Source of the DNA: Armatimonadota bacterium
GTDB taxonomy: Bacteria; Armatimonadota; JADLDR01
Reading direction: 5' to 3'
Assembly: GCA_020846535.1 (NCBI GenBank)
Contig: JADLDR010000018.1
Span: forward strand, 1-64,000
DNA: 64,000 nucleotides
Shown here: piece after piece, positions 8,320 to 17,653 of the stretch
Layout of the letters: each line of letters starts with the position of its first letter
How positions within the stretch are numbered: the stretch's first letter is position 1
Translations under genes and position numbers: made by a program
Notes under the pieces: generated by a model
What the model was told of the DNA's origin: nothing
The model's input: the letters and a program-made list of their open reading frames with translations, nothing else
The model's database searches: none

Positions 8320-8643
8320 TCAATTATCCTCGCGGACGATATCGTCGTCGGAGGTGTCCACATCGTCTAGGGGGATGTCCGGGTCTTCGGCGTCGAGGTC
8401 GACGCTTTCGTCGGATCCCTCGTCATCATGCTCGCCGAGGTCGACAGGGCGGAGGGTTTCGGCTTCGTCGGCGGCGTCGACAGGTGCTTTATCCGAAGGC
8501 GCGGCTGCGGGGGGATGGCCGGTGCGGCACTGCTCGCAAATAGCCTTGATGTTGGTGCGGGCCAGCCAGCCCGGAAAATTGTTCACAGGCCGACCGCATT
8601 TCGCGCAGACGACGATATTGGTATTCTCGTTGGTTTCTGGCAT
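8320..8643 (-). CDS. Small zinc-ribbon protein with acidic tail
   Basis: 107 residues. Residues 13-40 hold two knuckles, CAKCGRP and CEQCRTG, giving a four-cysteine zinc ribbon. The remaining 60 residues are dominated by Asp and Glu, probably disordered. Function is unknown; an acidic tail on a ribbon is compatible with a nucleic-acid- or polymerase-associated regulator, but nothing in sequence proves it. AAGGA lies six bases before the ATG. It starts about 30 bases after the pgeF stop, suggesting one transcript. Confidence 0.65.
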   Translation of the reverse strand: MPETNENTNIVVCAKCGRPVNNFPGWLARTNIKAICEQCRTGHPPAAAPSDKAPVDAADEAETLRPVDLGEHDDEGSDESVDLDAEDPDIPLDDVDTSDDDIVREDN

Positions 8644-8673
8644 ATCCTTTTGTCCTGAAATAAAGTGATCCGA

Positions 8674-9507
8674 TTACGGGGCTGAAATCTCTAACATGAC
8701 TGCTGCCGCCATGCGTCCAGTCGTGCGGTCGCGGCGGAAGCTGTAAAACCGCTCTCTCCGGCAAGCGGTGCAGTCGTGGCTGAGTTCTATCGAGCCTTCG
8801 GGAACTCCGGAGGCCACAAGGCATAATCGCGCCAGCCCCGGCAGATCGATTCGGTGTTTTTCTCTCTTTTGTGAAAGGGCTGTTTCTTCTGAGCCGATGC
8901 CGGCGTTGCCGATGGCCGTAACGACCTCCGGCCCGACCTCATAACAGCACGGCCCGATGGCAGGCCCCACTGCGGCCCGGCAGTCGGCCGGTTGCGTATG
9001 ATAATGCCGCCGCATGGCCGCCAGCGTATTCCGGATCACCCCGGAGGCCAGCCCCTTCCAGCCCGCATGGGCGACGGCGACGGCGGGCCGGCAGGGATCG
9101 AAGAGAAAGACCGGCACGCAATCGGCAAAGTAAAGGGTGAGCGGAACGCCCGGCGCATCGGTGAGAAGGGCGTCCACGCCAGGCAGGGCGGATGCCGCAT
9201 CAAAGGCCCCTCTGCCCCGCATTCCGGCATCCACCGGGCAGGGAATGTCGCCATGCACCTGTTCCGCCGCCACCATATGGGCCGGTTCCATCCCGGCGGC
9301 GGAGAGAAAGCGGCGGCGGTTTTCTACTACGTCTTCAGGGCGGTCTCCCACATGCAGTCCCATGTTGAGGCTGGCGTAGCGGCCCTGGCTGACGCCTCCG
9401 CGCCGGGTGCTGAAGGCCGCCTGGACAGGCCCGGCAGCGCAGAGCGAGGCCGGCCTGAGCATTGCGATATCGCTTTCGGGAAAGCCGGCAAACTCCTGCC
9501 AGGGCAT
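8674..9507 (-). CDS. pgeF: Purine nucleoside phosphorylase / peptidoglycan editing factor (YfiH/YlmD family)
   Basis: Member of the DUF152 multi-copper-like family. Homologues are reported as purine nucleoside phosphorylases/adenosine deaminases, and the E. coli protein keeps wrong amino acids out of muropeptides. All three metal-site residues are visible: H85 in AAEQVHGD, C130 in FADCVP, and H147 in AHAGWKG. The 277-residue length is typical. GGAGG stands four bases before the ATG. Location directly after ftsZ is conserved in Firmicutes and related phyla (ylmD), though a terminator separates it from ftsZ here. Confidence 0.9.
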   Translation of the reverse strand: MPWQEFAGFPESDIAMLRPASLCAAGPVQAAFSTRRGGVSQGRYASLNMGLHVGDRPEDVVENRRRFLSAAGMEPAHMVAAEQVHGDIPCPVDAGMRGRGAFDAASALPGVDALLTDAPGVPLTLYFADCVPVFLFDPCRPAVAVAHAGWKGLASGVIRNTLAAMRRHYHTQPADCRAAVGPAIGPCCYEVGPEVVTAIGNAGIGSEETALSQKREKHRIDLPGLARLCLVASGVPEGSIELSHDCTACRRERFYSFRRDRTTGRMAAAVMLEISAP

Positions 9508-9562
9508 TGTGCCTCCGTAGGACGGGCACCCAGCCGCGCCCTTTGATCAGACCAAGCATAGG

Positions 9563-9597
9563 AAAACCGCATCCGGCAGCAAAAAAGCCGGATGCGG
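9563..9597 (-). terminator. Intrinsic terminator after ftsZ
   Basis: On the minus strand an 11-bp stem CCGCATCCGGC / GCCGGATGCGG encloses a T-rich loop and is followed by TTTT. It lies about 40 bases after the ftsZ stop and marks the likely end of the dcw transcript. Confidence 0.75.
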
Positions 9598-9638
9598 AAT
9601 CGAAACGGCGTGAAGGGAAAAGGGAGTCAGAATCCGGA

Positions 9639-10706
9639 TTAGCGGCGTCTGAGAAAAGCCGGGATGTCCAGGTCGTCGGAGCTGGGGACGCGGACAGGCT
9701 CTTCTTCTTTGGTTTCTTTCGGTTCGGCGGCCTTTCGGGTGAAGGGGCGGAACGTCCGGTTCTCGAAGCCGGTCGCCAGGACGGTAATCCGCACCTGCCC
9801 CTCGATGCGCTCATCGATGACCGCGCCGAAGATGATGTTGGCATCCTCGGAATCGGTGGTTTTGGTGATAAGGTCGGCGGCCTCGTAGATTTCGCTGAGG
9901 GTAAGGTCCGGCCCGGCGGTGACATTGATCAGAACGCCCCGCGCGCCCTCGATGCTGGTTTCCAGGAGCTTCGAGGCAATGGCGTTCTGGGCGGCCTCGA
10001 CGGCCCGGTGCTCGCCGGAGGAGGCCGTCCCGATGCCCATCATGGCCGAACCCGCCCCGGCCATGACAGCCTTCACGTCCGCGAAGTCCACATTGATCAT
10101 GCCGGGAACGGTGATGATATCGGAGATGCCCTGCACGCCCTGGCGGAGGATATCGTCCGCCATGCGGAAGGCTTCCACCAGGGTCGCCCGCTTCTCGACC
10201 ACGCTCAGCAGCCGGTCGTTCGGGATGACGATGATGGTATCCACCTGCTGGTTCAGGTGGGCGATGCCGTCTTCCGCTAGCCGGAGGCGCTTGGGGCCTT
10301 CGAAATTGAACGGCTTGGTGACCACCGCCACGGTCAGCGCCCCAGCCTCTTTCGCCAGCTCAGCAATGACGGGCGCGGCTCCGGTTCCCGTGCCGCCGCC
10401 CATGCCGGCGGTGATGAACACCATGTCGGAGCCTTCGAGCGCCTTTTTGATCTCCTGCCGGCTCTCCTCGGCGGCCTCGCGCCCGATCTCGGGGTTGCCG
10501 CCTGCGCCCAAGCCGCGGGTCAGGTTCTCCCCGATCTGGATCTTTTTCGGGGCGGCGGAGATACTGAGAACCTGGGAATCGGTGTTCATCGCCAGAAAAT
10601 CGACCCCGGCCACCTGCGCCTCGATCATCCGGTTCACCGCATTCGTCCCGCCCCCTCCGACCCCGATCACCTTAATTTTCGCATGAGAATGCTCTGCCCT
10701 TGCCAT
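9639..10706 (-). CDS. ftsZ: Cell division protein FtsZ
   Basis: Tubulin-like GTPase that assembles the Z ring at mid-cell. The 355-residue protein has the N-terminal nucleotide-binding start ([17 protein letters not shown]), the tubulin signature [10 protein letters not shown], the T7 synergy-loop region ([10 protein letters not shown]), and a short linker leading to the C-terminal peptide [12 protein letters not shown] that binds FtsA and other anchors. The ATG at 10706 is chosen because GAAGGGAG lies upstream and homologues begin here; the track's first nine residues are leader. It is the last gene of the dcw transcript, 96 bases after ftsA. Confidence 0.97.
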   Translation of the reverse strand: MARAEHSHAKIKVIGVGGGGTNAVNRMIEAQVAGVDFLAMNTDSQVLSISAAPKKIQIGENLTRGLGAGGNPEIGREAAEESRQEIKKALEGSDMVFITAGMGGGTGTGAAPVIAELAKEAGALTVAVVTKPFNFEGPKRLRLAEDGIAHLNQQVDTIIVIPNDRLLSVVEKRATLVEAFRMADDILRQGVQGISDIITVPGMINVDFADVKAVMAGAGSAMMGIGTASSGEHRAVEAAQNAIASKLLETSIEGARGVLINVTAGPDLTLSEIYEAADLITKTTDSEDANIIFGAVIDERIEGQVRITVLATGFENRTFRPFTRKAAEPKETKEEEPVRVPSSDDLDIPAFLRRR

Positions 10707-10802
10707 CGGCTCTGACTCCCTTCGTAAGTGCATGAAAATGATTTCCGCATTGCCCCGCCGGAACCCTTCCCCGGAGGCCCCGCCGGTTTGAAATTTTCCG
10801 CT

Positions 10803-12035
10803 TCAAGCTCGCAAACGATGAAACCATGCCTGAAAACGCCGGAGCCAGAGAGTCCAGAGATTCTCCGGCTGGGCGGCCCGCCTGAAATAATGGTGCTTGG
10901 CGGCATAGAGAAGCAGCCCGACCCCTGTGGCGTAAGCCGGGCTGCCGATATTGTCTGTAAATCCTCCCACGCTGTAGGGAATCCCGACCCGCGCAGGCAA
11001 TCCCATCACCTGGGTCGCCAGCTCGGTGGCCCCGCACAGGAGCGAGCCGCCCCCGCTCAGGACCACGCCTGCGGGCAGCAGGTGACCGTATTCCGACCTG
11101 TCCAGATGATTCTTCGCCATCTCGAAAATTTCCTGCATCCGCGGCTTGATTATTTCGACCAGGATCGCCCTCGGGTATTCACGCACCTCCTGGCTGCCCA
11201 GGTCCGACACGGAAACCACCTCATCCTCATCGATCATCTCCGGCAGGGCGCAGCCGGAACCGATCTTGATCTTTTCCGCATCCTCCTGGGTGGTGTGCAG
11301 CCCGACGGCCAGGTCGTAGGTGACATGGTTCCCGGCCACCGGAATCACCGACGAGAAGGCGATCTCGCCCTTGTTGAAAACGGCCAGGTCGGCGGTGCCC
11401 CCTCCAATATCCAGGACGGCCACCCCGAGTTCCTTTTCGTCCGGATGCAGCACCGCCTCCCCGGTCGCTAGGGATTCCACCACCACATCCTCGATTATCA
11501 GATCGGTGCGGTGGAGGCACTTCCGGATATTCTGGAGGAAGGTGGTTCCTCCGGCCATGACGTGGGCCTCCACCTCCAGGCGGCTGCCGAACATCCCGAC
11601 CGGCGATTTGATCCCATCCTGCCCGTCCACTTTGAACTCCCGGGGGATCACATGGACGATCTCCTGCTCCGGGCTCAGCGGAACGGCCTGGGCGTTGTCC
11701 AGCACCCGGGCCACATCCTCTTCCGCAATCTCGTGGTTGGGGCGATTGACATGGATGACGCCCTGGCTGTTCTGGGAACGGATATGCTCTCCGGTCACTC
11801 CTACGACCGCGGAGCCGATCTCCACGCCCGCCATCCGCTGCGCCTTTTCCAGCGATTCCTCGATGGCGTGAACGGTGGCATCGATATCGATCACAGAACC
11901 CCGCCGCATCCCCTCGGAACGGCTGGTCCCGATCCCGATGACATCGATCCGGCGGTCCTCCTGCAACTCCCCGATGAGGGTGCAAATTTTGGTCGTGCCG
12001 ACATCGATGCCGACGAGAATTGCGCCTTTCGCCAC
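10803..12035 (-). CDS. ftsA: Cell division protein FtsA
   Basis: Actin-like ATPase that tethers FtsZ to the membrane and recruits later division proteins. The 410 residues begin with phosphate-1 motif VGIDVGTTKICTLIGE, include the 1C domain typical of FtsA, phosphate-2 region LDIGGGTADLAVF and the adenosine motif VVLSGGGSLL. The protein ends in a Trp/Arg-rich amphipathic helix (LWLRRFQAWFHRLRA), the membrane anchor. It starts with GTG one base after the stop of the small basic protein gene, so translation is probably coupled. Confidence 0.96.
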   Translation of the reverse strand: MAKGAILVGIDVGTTKICTLIGELQEDRRIDVIGIGTSRSEGMRRGSVIDIDATVHAIEESLEKAQRMAGVEIGSAVVGVTGEHIRSQNSQGVIHVNRPNHEIAEEDVARVLDNAQAVPLSPEQEIVHVIPREFKVDGQDGIKSPVGMFGSRLEVEAHVMAGGTTFLQNIRKCLHRTDLIIEDVVVESLATGEAVLHPDEKELGVAVLDIGGGTADLAVFNKGEIAFSSVIPVAGNHVTYDLAVGLHTTQEDAEKIKIGSGCALPEMIDEDEVVSVSDLGSQEVREYPRAILVEIIKPRMQEIFEMAKNHLDRSEYGHLLPAGVVLSGGGSLLCGATELATQVMGLPARVGIPYSVGGFTDNIGSPAYATGVGLLLYAAKHHYFRRAAQPENLWTLWLRRFQAWFHRLRA

Positions 12036-12036
12036 C

Positions 12037-12408
12037 TTAGCCCCCGGTCTGCTCTTCTTTTTTCTTCGACAGGTGTACTCTGGACAGATAATATCGGCGG
12101 ATCAACGACAGGTTGAGGAAGATACGCCCCCCCAGCGCGACGACAGCGGCCAGAAACAAGTCCACCCCGAGCTGGTCGCCTAGATAGGCCAGACCGGCGG
12201 CCAGCAGGGTGTTCATCACGAAACCGCTGACGAAGATGTTCTCGTCGAACTTGCCCTCCATGGCCGCCCGGACTCCCCCGAAAATCGTATCCAGACCTGC
12301 CAGGGTCGCCAGAGACAGGTAGCTCGCATAATCAGCCGGGACCGAAAATTTCGTCGCATAAATAATGATGAAACCGATAACAAGGCCGACGACAGGCACC
12401 CAGGTCAC
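12037..12408 (-). CDS. sbp: Small basic family protein (DUF1290)
   Basis: 123-residue membrane protein of the DUF1290 small basic family. Three or four helices are followed by a lysine-rich tail. The conserved segments FGGVRAAMEGKFD and FVSGFVMNTLLAA are diagnostic. In Bacillus the equivalent gene lies between the DUF881 genes and ftsA; its function is still undefined. The start is GTG, overlapping the upstream stop as GTGA. Confidence 0.88.
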   Translation of the reverse strand: MTWVPVVGLVIGFIIIYATKFSVPADYASYLSLATLAGLDTIFGGVRAAMEGKFDENIFVSGFVMNTLLAAGLAYLGDQLGVDLFLAAVVALGGRIFLNLSLIRRYYLSRVHLSKKKEEQTGG

Positions 12409-13184
12409 TCTTGGCCCTCCTCGGTCTTTTTCGCTTCGGCAGGATGGGCGAACTGGAACTGGGTGCTGCCTGAATAGGGCGGGATGAACATCTCCTTTTC
12501 TGGTTTGATTTTGATCATTTCCAGAAAATCGAGGGTTTCAAAGACGCCGCCGGGCAGCTTGAGGCCGCTGGTCAGCATATTGGCATCCCCGATCACTTTA
12601 ATGATGTAAGGCTGACTGGTCGGCACCTTGTTGACCTGGAGTACCGGCCCTACACACCGGATGGCGGTGTTGGCGATGACCCGCTGGTCGTTCACCGAAA
12701 TGGCCTCCGCCGCGCCGGTGGCGTTGAGTTCGTTGATCAGGTTGCGGATATCGGTGTCATGGACGATATAGGCCGACAGGTCTTCGGGCTGCGCCCCGGT
12801 GACCGGACGCTTCTTGCTGTCGTTCAAAGTGATGATCAGTCCCGGCCCCTTCATCGGGACCAGGCCTGCCAGCACCTTCACGCGCTGAAGCTCGTCATTG
12901 AGAGCCTGCTTGTCACGGCTACCGGTGGCTATCGCCTCTTCATACTCTGTATTCTTCTTGTTGAGCGCCTCGATTTCCTTGCTCTGCTCCTCGGTTTTTT
13001 TCTTGAGTTCCGTGTAGGCGTTTGCCAGGGACCCGAAACGGCTGGAGGGCAGGGACATCGAGCGGATATTCTGCTGCGTTTTTAGGGAGGCGGCCAGGAG
13101 CATCCCAAGAACGAGGCAAAGGATCGTCGCCTGTGTGACCCACGCCCCTTTCTTCAACTCGACCAAATGAATATGCGGTTTCAT
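12405..13184 (-). CDS. DUF881 family protein (YlxW/YlxX-like)
   Basis: 259-residue bitopic membrane protein: a single N-terminal transmembrane segment (ATILCLVLGMLLAASL), a coiled coil around residues 55-90, then the DUF881 globular domain outside the membrane (GPGLIITLNDSKK, NELNATGAAEAISVNDQRV). Bacillus has two such genes, ylxW and ylxX, between divIB and sbp; only one is present here. The family is associated with division clusters but has no agreed role. A moderate ribosome binding site (AGGACG) precedes the ATG. Confidence 0.88.
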   Translation of the reverse strand: MKPHIHLVELKKGAWVTQATILCLVLGMLLAASLKTQQNIRSMSLPSSRFGSLANAYTELKKKTEEQSKEIEALNKKNTEYEEAIATGSRDKQALNDELQRVKVLAGLVPMKGPGLIITLNDSKKRPVTGAQPEDLSAYIVHDTDIRNLINELNATGAAEAISVNDQRVIANTAIRCVGPVLQVNKVPTSQPYIIKVIGDANMLTSGLKLPGGVFETLDFLEMIKIKPEKEMFIPPYSGSTQFQFAHPAEAKKTEEGQE

Positions 13185-13240
13185 AGGCGTCCTGCTATTA
13201 CTGCGAACCGGCCCCGCTCGATGCGCGGAAAGGGCCGGGT

Positions 13241-14047
13241 TTAACCCAGAGGCTTCCGAACCGCCGCCGGCGTTTGGGTGGTGATCGGCCTCCGGGCCGG
13301 TTTGTCGGGGACGGTCAGATCGACGTATTCGGACTGCTCCCGGACCCTCCGGTCGCGCCAGACGGTTTCGAGAACGGCCAGTTTGAAATTCAACTGCGGG
13401 AAGCGGCCCAGCTTAATCTTCGGTCCCTTATTCATATTTAAGCATATATTGTCGTTTTGGTCAACTTCTATTTTTTGGAGAGGAAAGACCTTCTTCCGGG
13501 CGGCGAACCCGGCGCATTCCAGGGCGGCCCGGAGGCCGGGCGACCGGAATGGCTCCCCGACCGCCAGCGGCTCCCTGCCCCGGTATTCGATATAGGGCTT
13601 GCGCGGATCCGGCGTTTTGACCGGGCGGCAGAGGACGCCGCCCGCATCCGCTTCATAATAGCGCCCGTCCAACCGGAGGGTCAGCGCCGAAACCCGCTCG
13701 GTGATATCGATGGCGATAGTTCCCGGCAGGCTGCGGCGCAGGCTCACCCGTCCGACCATCGGCTCCGCCATCAGGCGGTCGGCGGCCCGGCCCAGGGAAA
13801 CTTTGAAAATATTGGCTCCGGTCGGGATGGCGGCCCGCTTCGCCATTTGCTCCGGTTTGAGAAGGTGGCAGCCGGTTATCCGGACGGAGCGGATCTCGAA
13901 ATAGGGGGCCGTGAGGAGATAATAGGCCGCCCCGCCTATCAGGGTCGCCAGCAGGCAGATCAAGCGCAGGAGAAAATAATCGGGCTTTCTCCGGTTGCGC
14001 CGGTGTCGCCGGGGTATGCGAGGCTTCTGGGGCGCGGCTTTCGGCAT
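13241..14047 (-). CDS. ftsQ: Cell division protein FtsQ/DivIB
   Basis: Bitopic division protein linking FtsL/FtsB to the septal synthase. The 268-residue product has a very basic cytoplasmic tail (RRHRRNRRKPD), one transmembrane helix at about residues 27-47, a POTRA domain (FEIRSVRITGCHLLKPEQM), and a beta domain ending in a proline-rich tail. The start ATG immediately follows the ddl stop (TGAATG). The family is divergent, but position between ddl and DUF881 supports the call. Confidence 0.9.
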   Translation of the reverse strand: MPKAAPQKPRIPRRHRRNRRKPDYFLLRLICLLATLIGGAAYYLLTAPYFEIRSVRITGCHLLKPEQMAKRAAIPTGANIFKVSLGRAADRLMAEPMVGRVSLRRSLPGTIAIDITERVSALTLRLDGRYYEADAGGVLCRPVKTPDPRKPYIEYRGREPLAVGEPFRSPGLRAALECAGFAARKKVFPLQKIEVDQNDNICLNMNKGPKIKLGRFPQLNFKLAVLETVWRDRRVREQSEYVDLTVPDKPARRPITTQTPAAVRKPLG

Positions 14048-15058
14048 TCAATCCTCCAGGGCCAGCCGGATCAGTCGGTCCACCAGTTCCGGAAAGGAAA
14101 TCCCGGTAGCCTGCGCCGCCCTCGGCAGGAGGCTGGTGGGCGTCATCCCCGGAATGGTGTTGACCTCCAGAGCGTAGATTTCATGCGAGTTGACGATCAT
14201 GTCCACCCGGGACATGCCCCGACAGCCCAGGGCGTTATGCGCGGCCAGAGCCATTTCACGGGCCGCTTGAGCCTGTTTCTCCGGGATGCGGGCCGGAACG
14301 ATCTCTTCGGTGGCCCCGGGCGTATATTTGGCCTCGTAATCGTAGAATCCGCCGGAAGGGACGATCTCGATAAGGGGTAGCGTCTGCGGGTTATCATTGC
14401 CCAGCAGGGCCGCCGTGATCTCGGTGCCGAAGACGAATTCCTCCACCAGAATATCGCGGTCATAGCGGGCGGCGAGCGCCAGAGCCTCCGGCATCTCGTC
14501 CCATTCGTGGACAATGCTGATGCCGATGGTAGACCCCTGGGTATTGGGCTTGACCACCGCAGGCAGGCGCAGATTTTTGAAGGCCCCGTTCGTTTTGCCG
14601 TATTTCACGACCTCGAAACGCGGGGTGGCGATGCGGTTGGACTCGAAGATACGCTTGGTCATGATCTTGTCCATCGCCAGCGCGCTTGCCAGAACGCCCG
14701 ATCCGGTATAGGGAATCCCCATCAGCTCCAGAAGCCCCTGGATCGTCCCGTCCTCCCCGTAACGGCCATGAAGGGCCAGGAAGGCCACATCCGGCCGCCC
14801 GAGATCGGCGGACTGGAGCGCCCGAGCCAGAGGCATGATATCTCGCGCCTCCTGCACTGACGGCAGCCCTGGAGTGCCGCTATCATTTCCCAGGGCCAGC
14901 AGCGCCTGCGGCGGCAGCAGCCCGGCGGGATCCACCGGCAGCACCGAATACTTTTCAGCATCCAGCGCCCGAAGCACCATCGAGCCTGTCTTTAAGGAGA
15001 CCTCCCGTTCCGAGGAATGCCCGCCCATCAGAACCGCAACTTTGATTTTATTCTGCAT
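14048..15058 (-). CDS. ddl: D-alanine--D-alanine ligase
   Basis: ATP-grasp enzyme joining two D-alanines for the pentapeptide stem. The 336-residue protein shows the N-terminal VLMGGHSSEREVSLKTG, the ATP-binding loop GSTIGISIV, and the C-terminal EVNTIPGMTPTSLLP with metal ligands. It lies between murC and ftsQ, where murB often occurs in other genomes, and abuts ftsQ. Confidence 0.96.
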   Translation of the reverse strand: MQNKIKVAVLMGGHSSEREVSLKTGSMVLRALDAEKYSVLPVDPAGLLPPQALLALGNDSGTPGLPSVQEARDIMPLARALQSADLGRPDVAFLALHGRYGEDGTIQGLLELMGIPYTGSGVLASALAMDKIMTKRIFESNRIATPRFEVVKYGKTNGAFKNLRLPAVVKPNTQGSTIGISIVHEWDEMPEALALAARYDRDILVEEFVFGTEITAALLGNDNPQTLPLIEIVPSGGFYDYEAKYTPGATEEIVPARIPEKQAQAAREMALAAHNALGCRGMSRVDMIVNSHEIYALEVNTIPGMTPTSLLPRAAQATGISFPELVDRLIRLALED

Positions 15059-15098
15059 TATATGAGATTCCTGGCACTATGGATGCGCTGGCACATGC

Positions 15099-16535
15099 TT
15101 ACCCCAGCGCCCCGCAGGCGTCGCCGACGGGAGGGAGGGGCTTGGGGCTGGAGGCCGGGCCGCCCATCATTTCGAGCAGCTTTTCGCCGGCGTCGCGAAT
15201 ATCGCCTGCGCCCAGGGTCAGCATGACATCGCCGGGCTTCAGAAGGCCGGCGACGAAGCCCGGCACATCGTTTTTATCGGAAACAAAGTGAACGGCCTTG
15301 CCCGGCTCTCTTTTGACGATTTCATCGGCGATGAGCCTGCCGGTGACGCCTTCGATGGGCTGCTCGCGGGCCGGGTAGATTTCGGTGATCACGGCGACAT
15401 CGGCCTGGCCGAACGAATTGCCGAAGTCGTCCAAAAGGAGCCGGGTGCGGCTGTAGAGATGCGGCTGGAAGACGGCCACCACGCGCCTGCTCCAGCTTTC
15501 CTTGGCGGCCTGAAGCGTAGCCTTGATTTCGGTCGGGTGATGGGCGTAGTCATCCACCACCATCACTTCCCGGGCCGTTCCCAGCAATTCCATCCGGCGG
15601 CCCACGCCGTGGAACTCGCCCAGGCCCTCGCAGGCCGCATCAAAGGACAGACCGGCTTCCAGGCCAACGGCAAGGGCGGCCAAAGCGTTCTGGATATTCT
15701 GCCGGCCCGGGACATTCAGCCTGACCTCGCCTGCCACTTCGCCGTTCAGGAGGCAGGAGAAGCGGGAACCCCAGGGGGACAGATATACCTGGGCGGCTCG
15801 CAGGTCGGCCTTTTCGGAGATGCCGTACCGCAGAACGCGCCTATTGACGCAGGCGACGAGGCTTTCGACCCGGGCGTCGTCGGCGCAGGCGATGATCAGG
15901 CCGTCTTCGGCGGTCTGGTTCAGGAACTGGTCGAAGCTGTCCAGGATATGTTCCATCGTGTGATGGTAGTCCAGGTGGTCGGCATCGATATTGGTAAGGA
16001 CGGCCAGATCAGGGAAAAGGTGCAGGAACGAATCGAAAGCTTCGCACGCTTCAGTCAGAAAGATCCGGCTTTTTCCGATCCGCAGGTTGCCCCCGAAGGC
16101 GGCCATCTCGCCCCCCACCAGGATGGTGGGATCGAGGCCGCCGTGCGCCAGGACCAGCCCGGCCATGCCGGTGGTGGTGGTCTTGCCGTGCGTTCCCGTG
16201 ACTGCGATGCCGTAGCAACCCTCCATGATCTGCCCCAGCATTTGAGCGCGAGAGATGACCGGCAGCCCCAGCTTCTGAGCCTGCATCCTTTCGGGGTTGT
16301 GGGGTGGGATCGCGGCAGACATCACCACCAGATCGACCGAGGCAGGAACATGGGAGGCGTCATGCCTCGGCCAGGCGATAGCTCCGAGGGAGCGAATCTC
16401 CTGGAGGATGGCGCTGTCTTTCATATCGGAGCCGCTAACTGCGGCCCCTCGATGAAGGAGCAGCTTCGCCAGGGCGCTCATCCCTATTCCCCCGATGCCG
16501 ATGAAATGGACGGATCGGATATCCTGAACTTTCAA
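15099..16535 (-). CDS. murC: UDP-N-acetylmuramate--L-alanine ligase
   Basis: First amino-acid-adding enzyme of peptidoglycan synthesis. The 478 residues contain the N-terminal Rossmann loop FIGIGGIGMSALA, the ATP loop VTGTHGKTTTTGM and the conserved DDYAHHPTEI. The start is TTG, overlapping the murG stop as TTGA. The C-terminal tail (MGGPASSPKPLPPVGD) is longer than usual and low-complexity. Confidence 0.96.
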   Translation of the reverse strand: MKVQDIRSVHFIGIGGIGMSALAKLLLHRGAAVSGSDMKDSAILQEIRSLGAIAWPRHDASHVPASVDLVVMSAAIPPHNPERMQAQKLGLPVISRAQMLGQIMEGCYGIAVTGTHGKTTTTGMAGLVLAHGGLDPTILVGGEMAAFGGNLRIGKSRIFLTEACEAFDSFLHLFPDLAVLTNIDADHLDYHHTMEHILDSFDQFLNQTAEDGLIIACADDARVESLVACVNRRVLRYGISEKADLRAAQVYLSPWGSRFSCLLNGEVAGEVRLNVPGRQNIQNALAALAVGLEAGLSFDAACEGLGEFHGVGRRMELLGTAREVMVVDDYAHHPTEIKATLQAAKESWSRRVVAVFQPHLYSRTRLLLDDFGNSFGQADVAVITEIYPAREQPIEGVTGRLIADEIVKREPGKAVHFVSDKNDVPGFVAGLLKPGDVMLTLGAGDIRDAGEKLLEMMGGPASSPKPLPPVGDACGALG

Positions 16536-17653
16536 GCGTTATCTCCTGAAGCTACGGCCTGGTCCGGTTCCGCCGCCTCCCGCTTCAGCAGGATGCGGGC
16601 GATCTGTTCCGCCGCATGGGGGCGGGCTATGGACAGCGCGGCCTGGGCCATAGCGTGGCGTTTGGGCGCATTATCGAGTATCTGACTGATTCCGGAGGCC
16701 AATCGCTCACCGGAAAGCTCGCTTTCCGGTACCAGAAGGGCGGCCTGCCGCCCGGCCATCACGCGGGCGTTGGCGGTCTGGTGGTCCGCGAAGGAAAACG
16801 GGTAGGGTATCAGCACCGACGGCAGCCCGACCGCCGCAATCTCCGCAATGGTCGATCCGCTCCGGCAGACCACCAGGTCTGAGGCGCGGTAGGCGGAGCG
16901 CATATCTTCCAGGTAGGGCTGGGGGTGATACCAGTCCCGCCTGGGAGCGATCTGCAGGACATGCTCGTGCTGCCTCCGCCCCGTCTGGTGCAGCACCTGG
17001 TAATTCCGGCCGTCCCAGAGCGGAACGGCCCGGCATACGGCCTCATTGACGGCTCTGGCCCCTTGGCTGCCTCCCAACACCAGTACGGTAAGCCGGTCGG
17101 GATCGAGTCCCAGGGCGGCCCGGGCTTCCGCGGTGGGCATCGGCTCCAGGAGAGCCGCCCGCAGGGGATTGCCGGTGACCACCACTTTGGCTATCGGGAA
17201 GAAGCGGCGCGATTCCTCGAAGGTGACGCAGACGGTTTCCGCAAAACGGGCCAGCCACCGGTTGGTGCGGCCCGGAATGGTGTTCTGCTCCTGAATGACA
17301 ATGCGGATGCCCAGCAGGGCGGCTCCGAGAACGGTCGCCGCCGCCGCGTAGCCGCCGGTGGCGAGAACCGTGTCAGGGCGCGTCCGCCGGAGAGCCAGAT
17401 ACGCCTGGGCCAGTCCCAGGGCCAGCGTTCCCAGGGCCGCCGGGGTCTGCCAGGAGAGCTTGCGGCTCAGGCTCCGGCCCGGGATGCCGAGAAAGGGCAG
17501 GCCGGAGCGGGCGGCCAGAGCCGCCTCCGGCCCCTTGCTTGTTCCAATATAACATATATTTGCATCAGGAGCAACTCTGCGAATCGCTTCCGCAACGCTA
17601 AGCGCCGGATATGCGTGCCCGCCCGTACCCCCTCCGCTCAGGGCGATTTTCAC
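16532..17653 (-). CDS. murG: UDP-N-acetylglucosamine--undecaprenyl-PP-MurNAc-pentapeptide transferase
   Basis: GT-B glycosyltransferase that converts lipid I to lipid II on the inner face of the membrane. The 373-residue protein has GGGTGGHAYPALSVA at the N-terminus, VLGGSQGARAVNE at the start of the second domain and the donor-binding region CRSGSTIAEIAAVG. The start is GTG. Its first 56 bases lie inside the 3' end of ftsW, an unusually long overlap for this cluster. Confidence 0.96.
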   Translation of the reverse strand: MKIALSGGGTGGHAYPALSVAEAIRRVAPDANICYIGTSKGPEAALAARSGLPFLGIPGRSLSRKLSWQTPAALGTLALGLAQAYLALRRTRPDTVLATGGYAAAATVLGAALLGIRIVIQEQNTIPGRTNRWLARFAETVCVTFEESRRFFPIAKVVVTGNPLRAALLEPMPTAEARAALGLDPDRLTVLVLGGSQGARAVNEAVCRAVPLWDGRNYQVLHQTGRRQHEHVLQIAPRRDWYHPQPYLEDMRSAYRASDLVVCRSGSTIAEIAAVGLPSVLIPYPFSFADHQTANARVMAGRQAALLVPESELSGERLASGISQILDNAPKRHAMAQAALSIARPHAAEQIARILLKREAAEPDQAVASGDNA

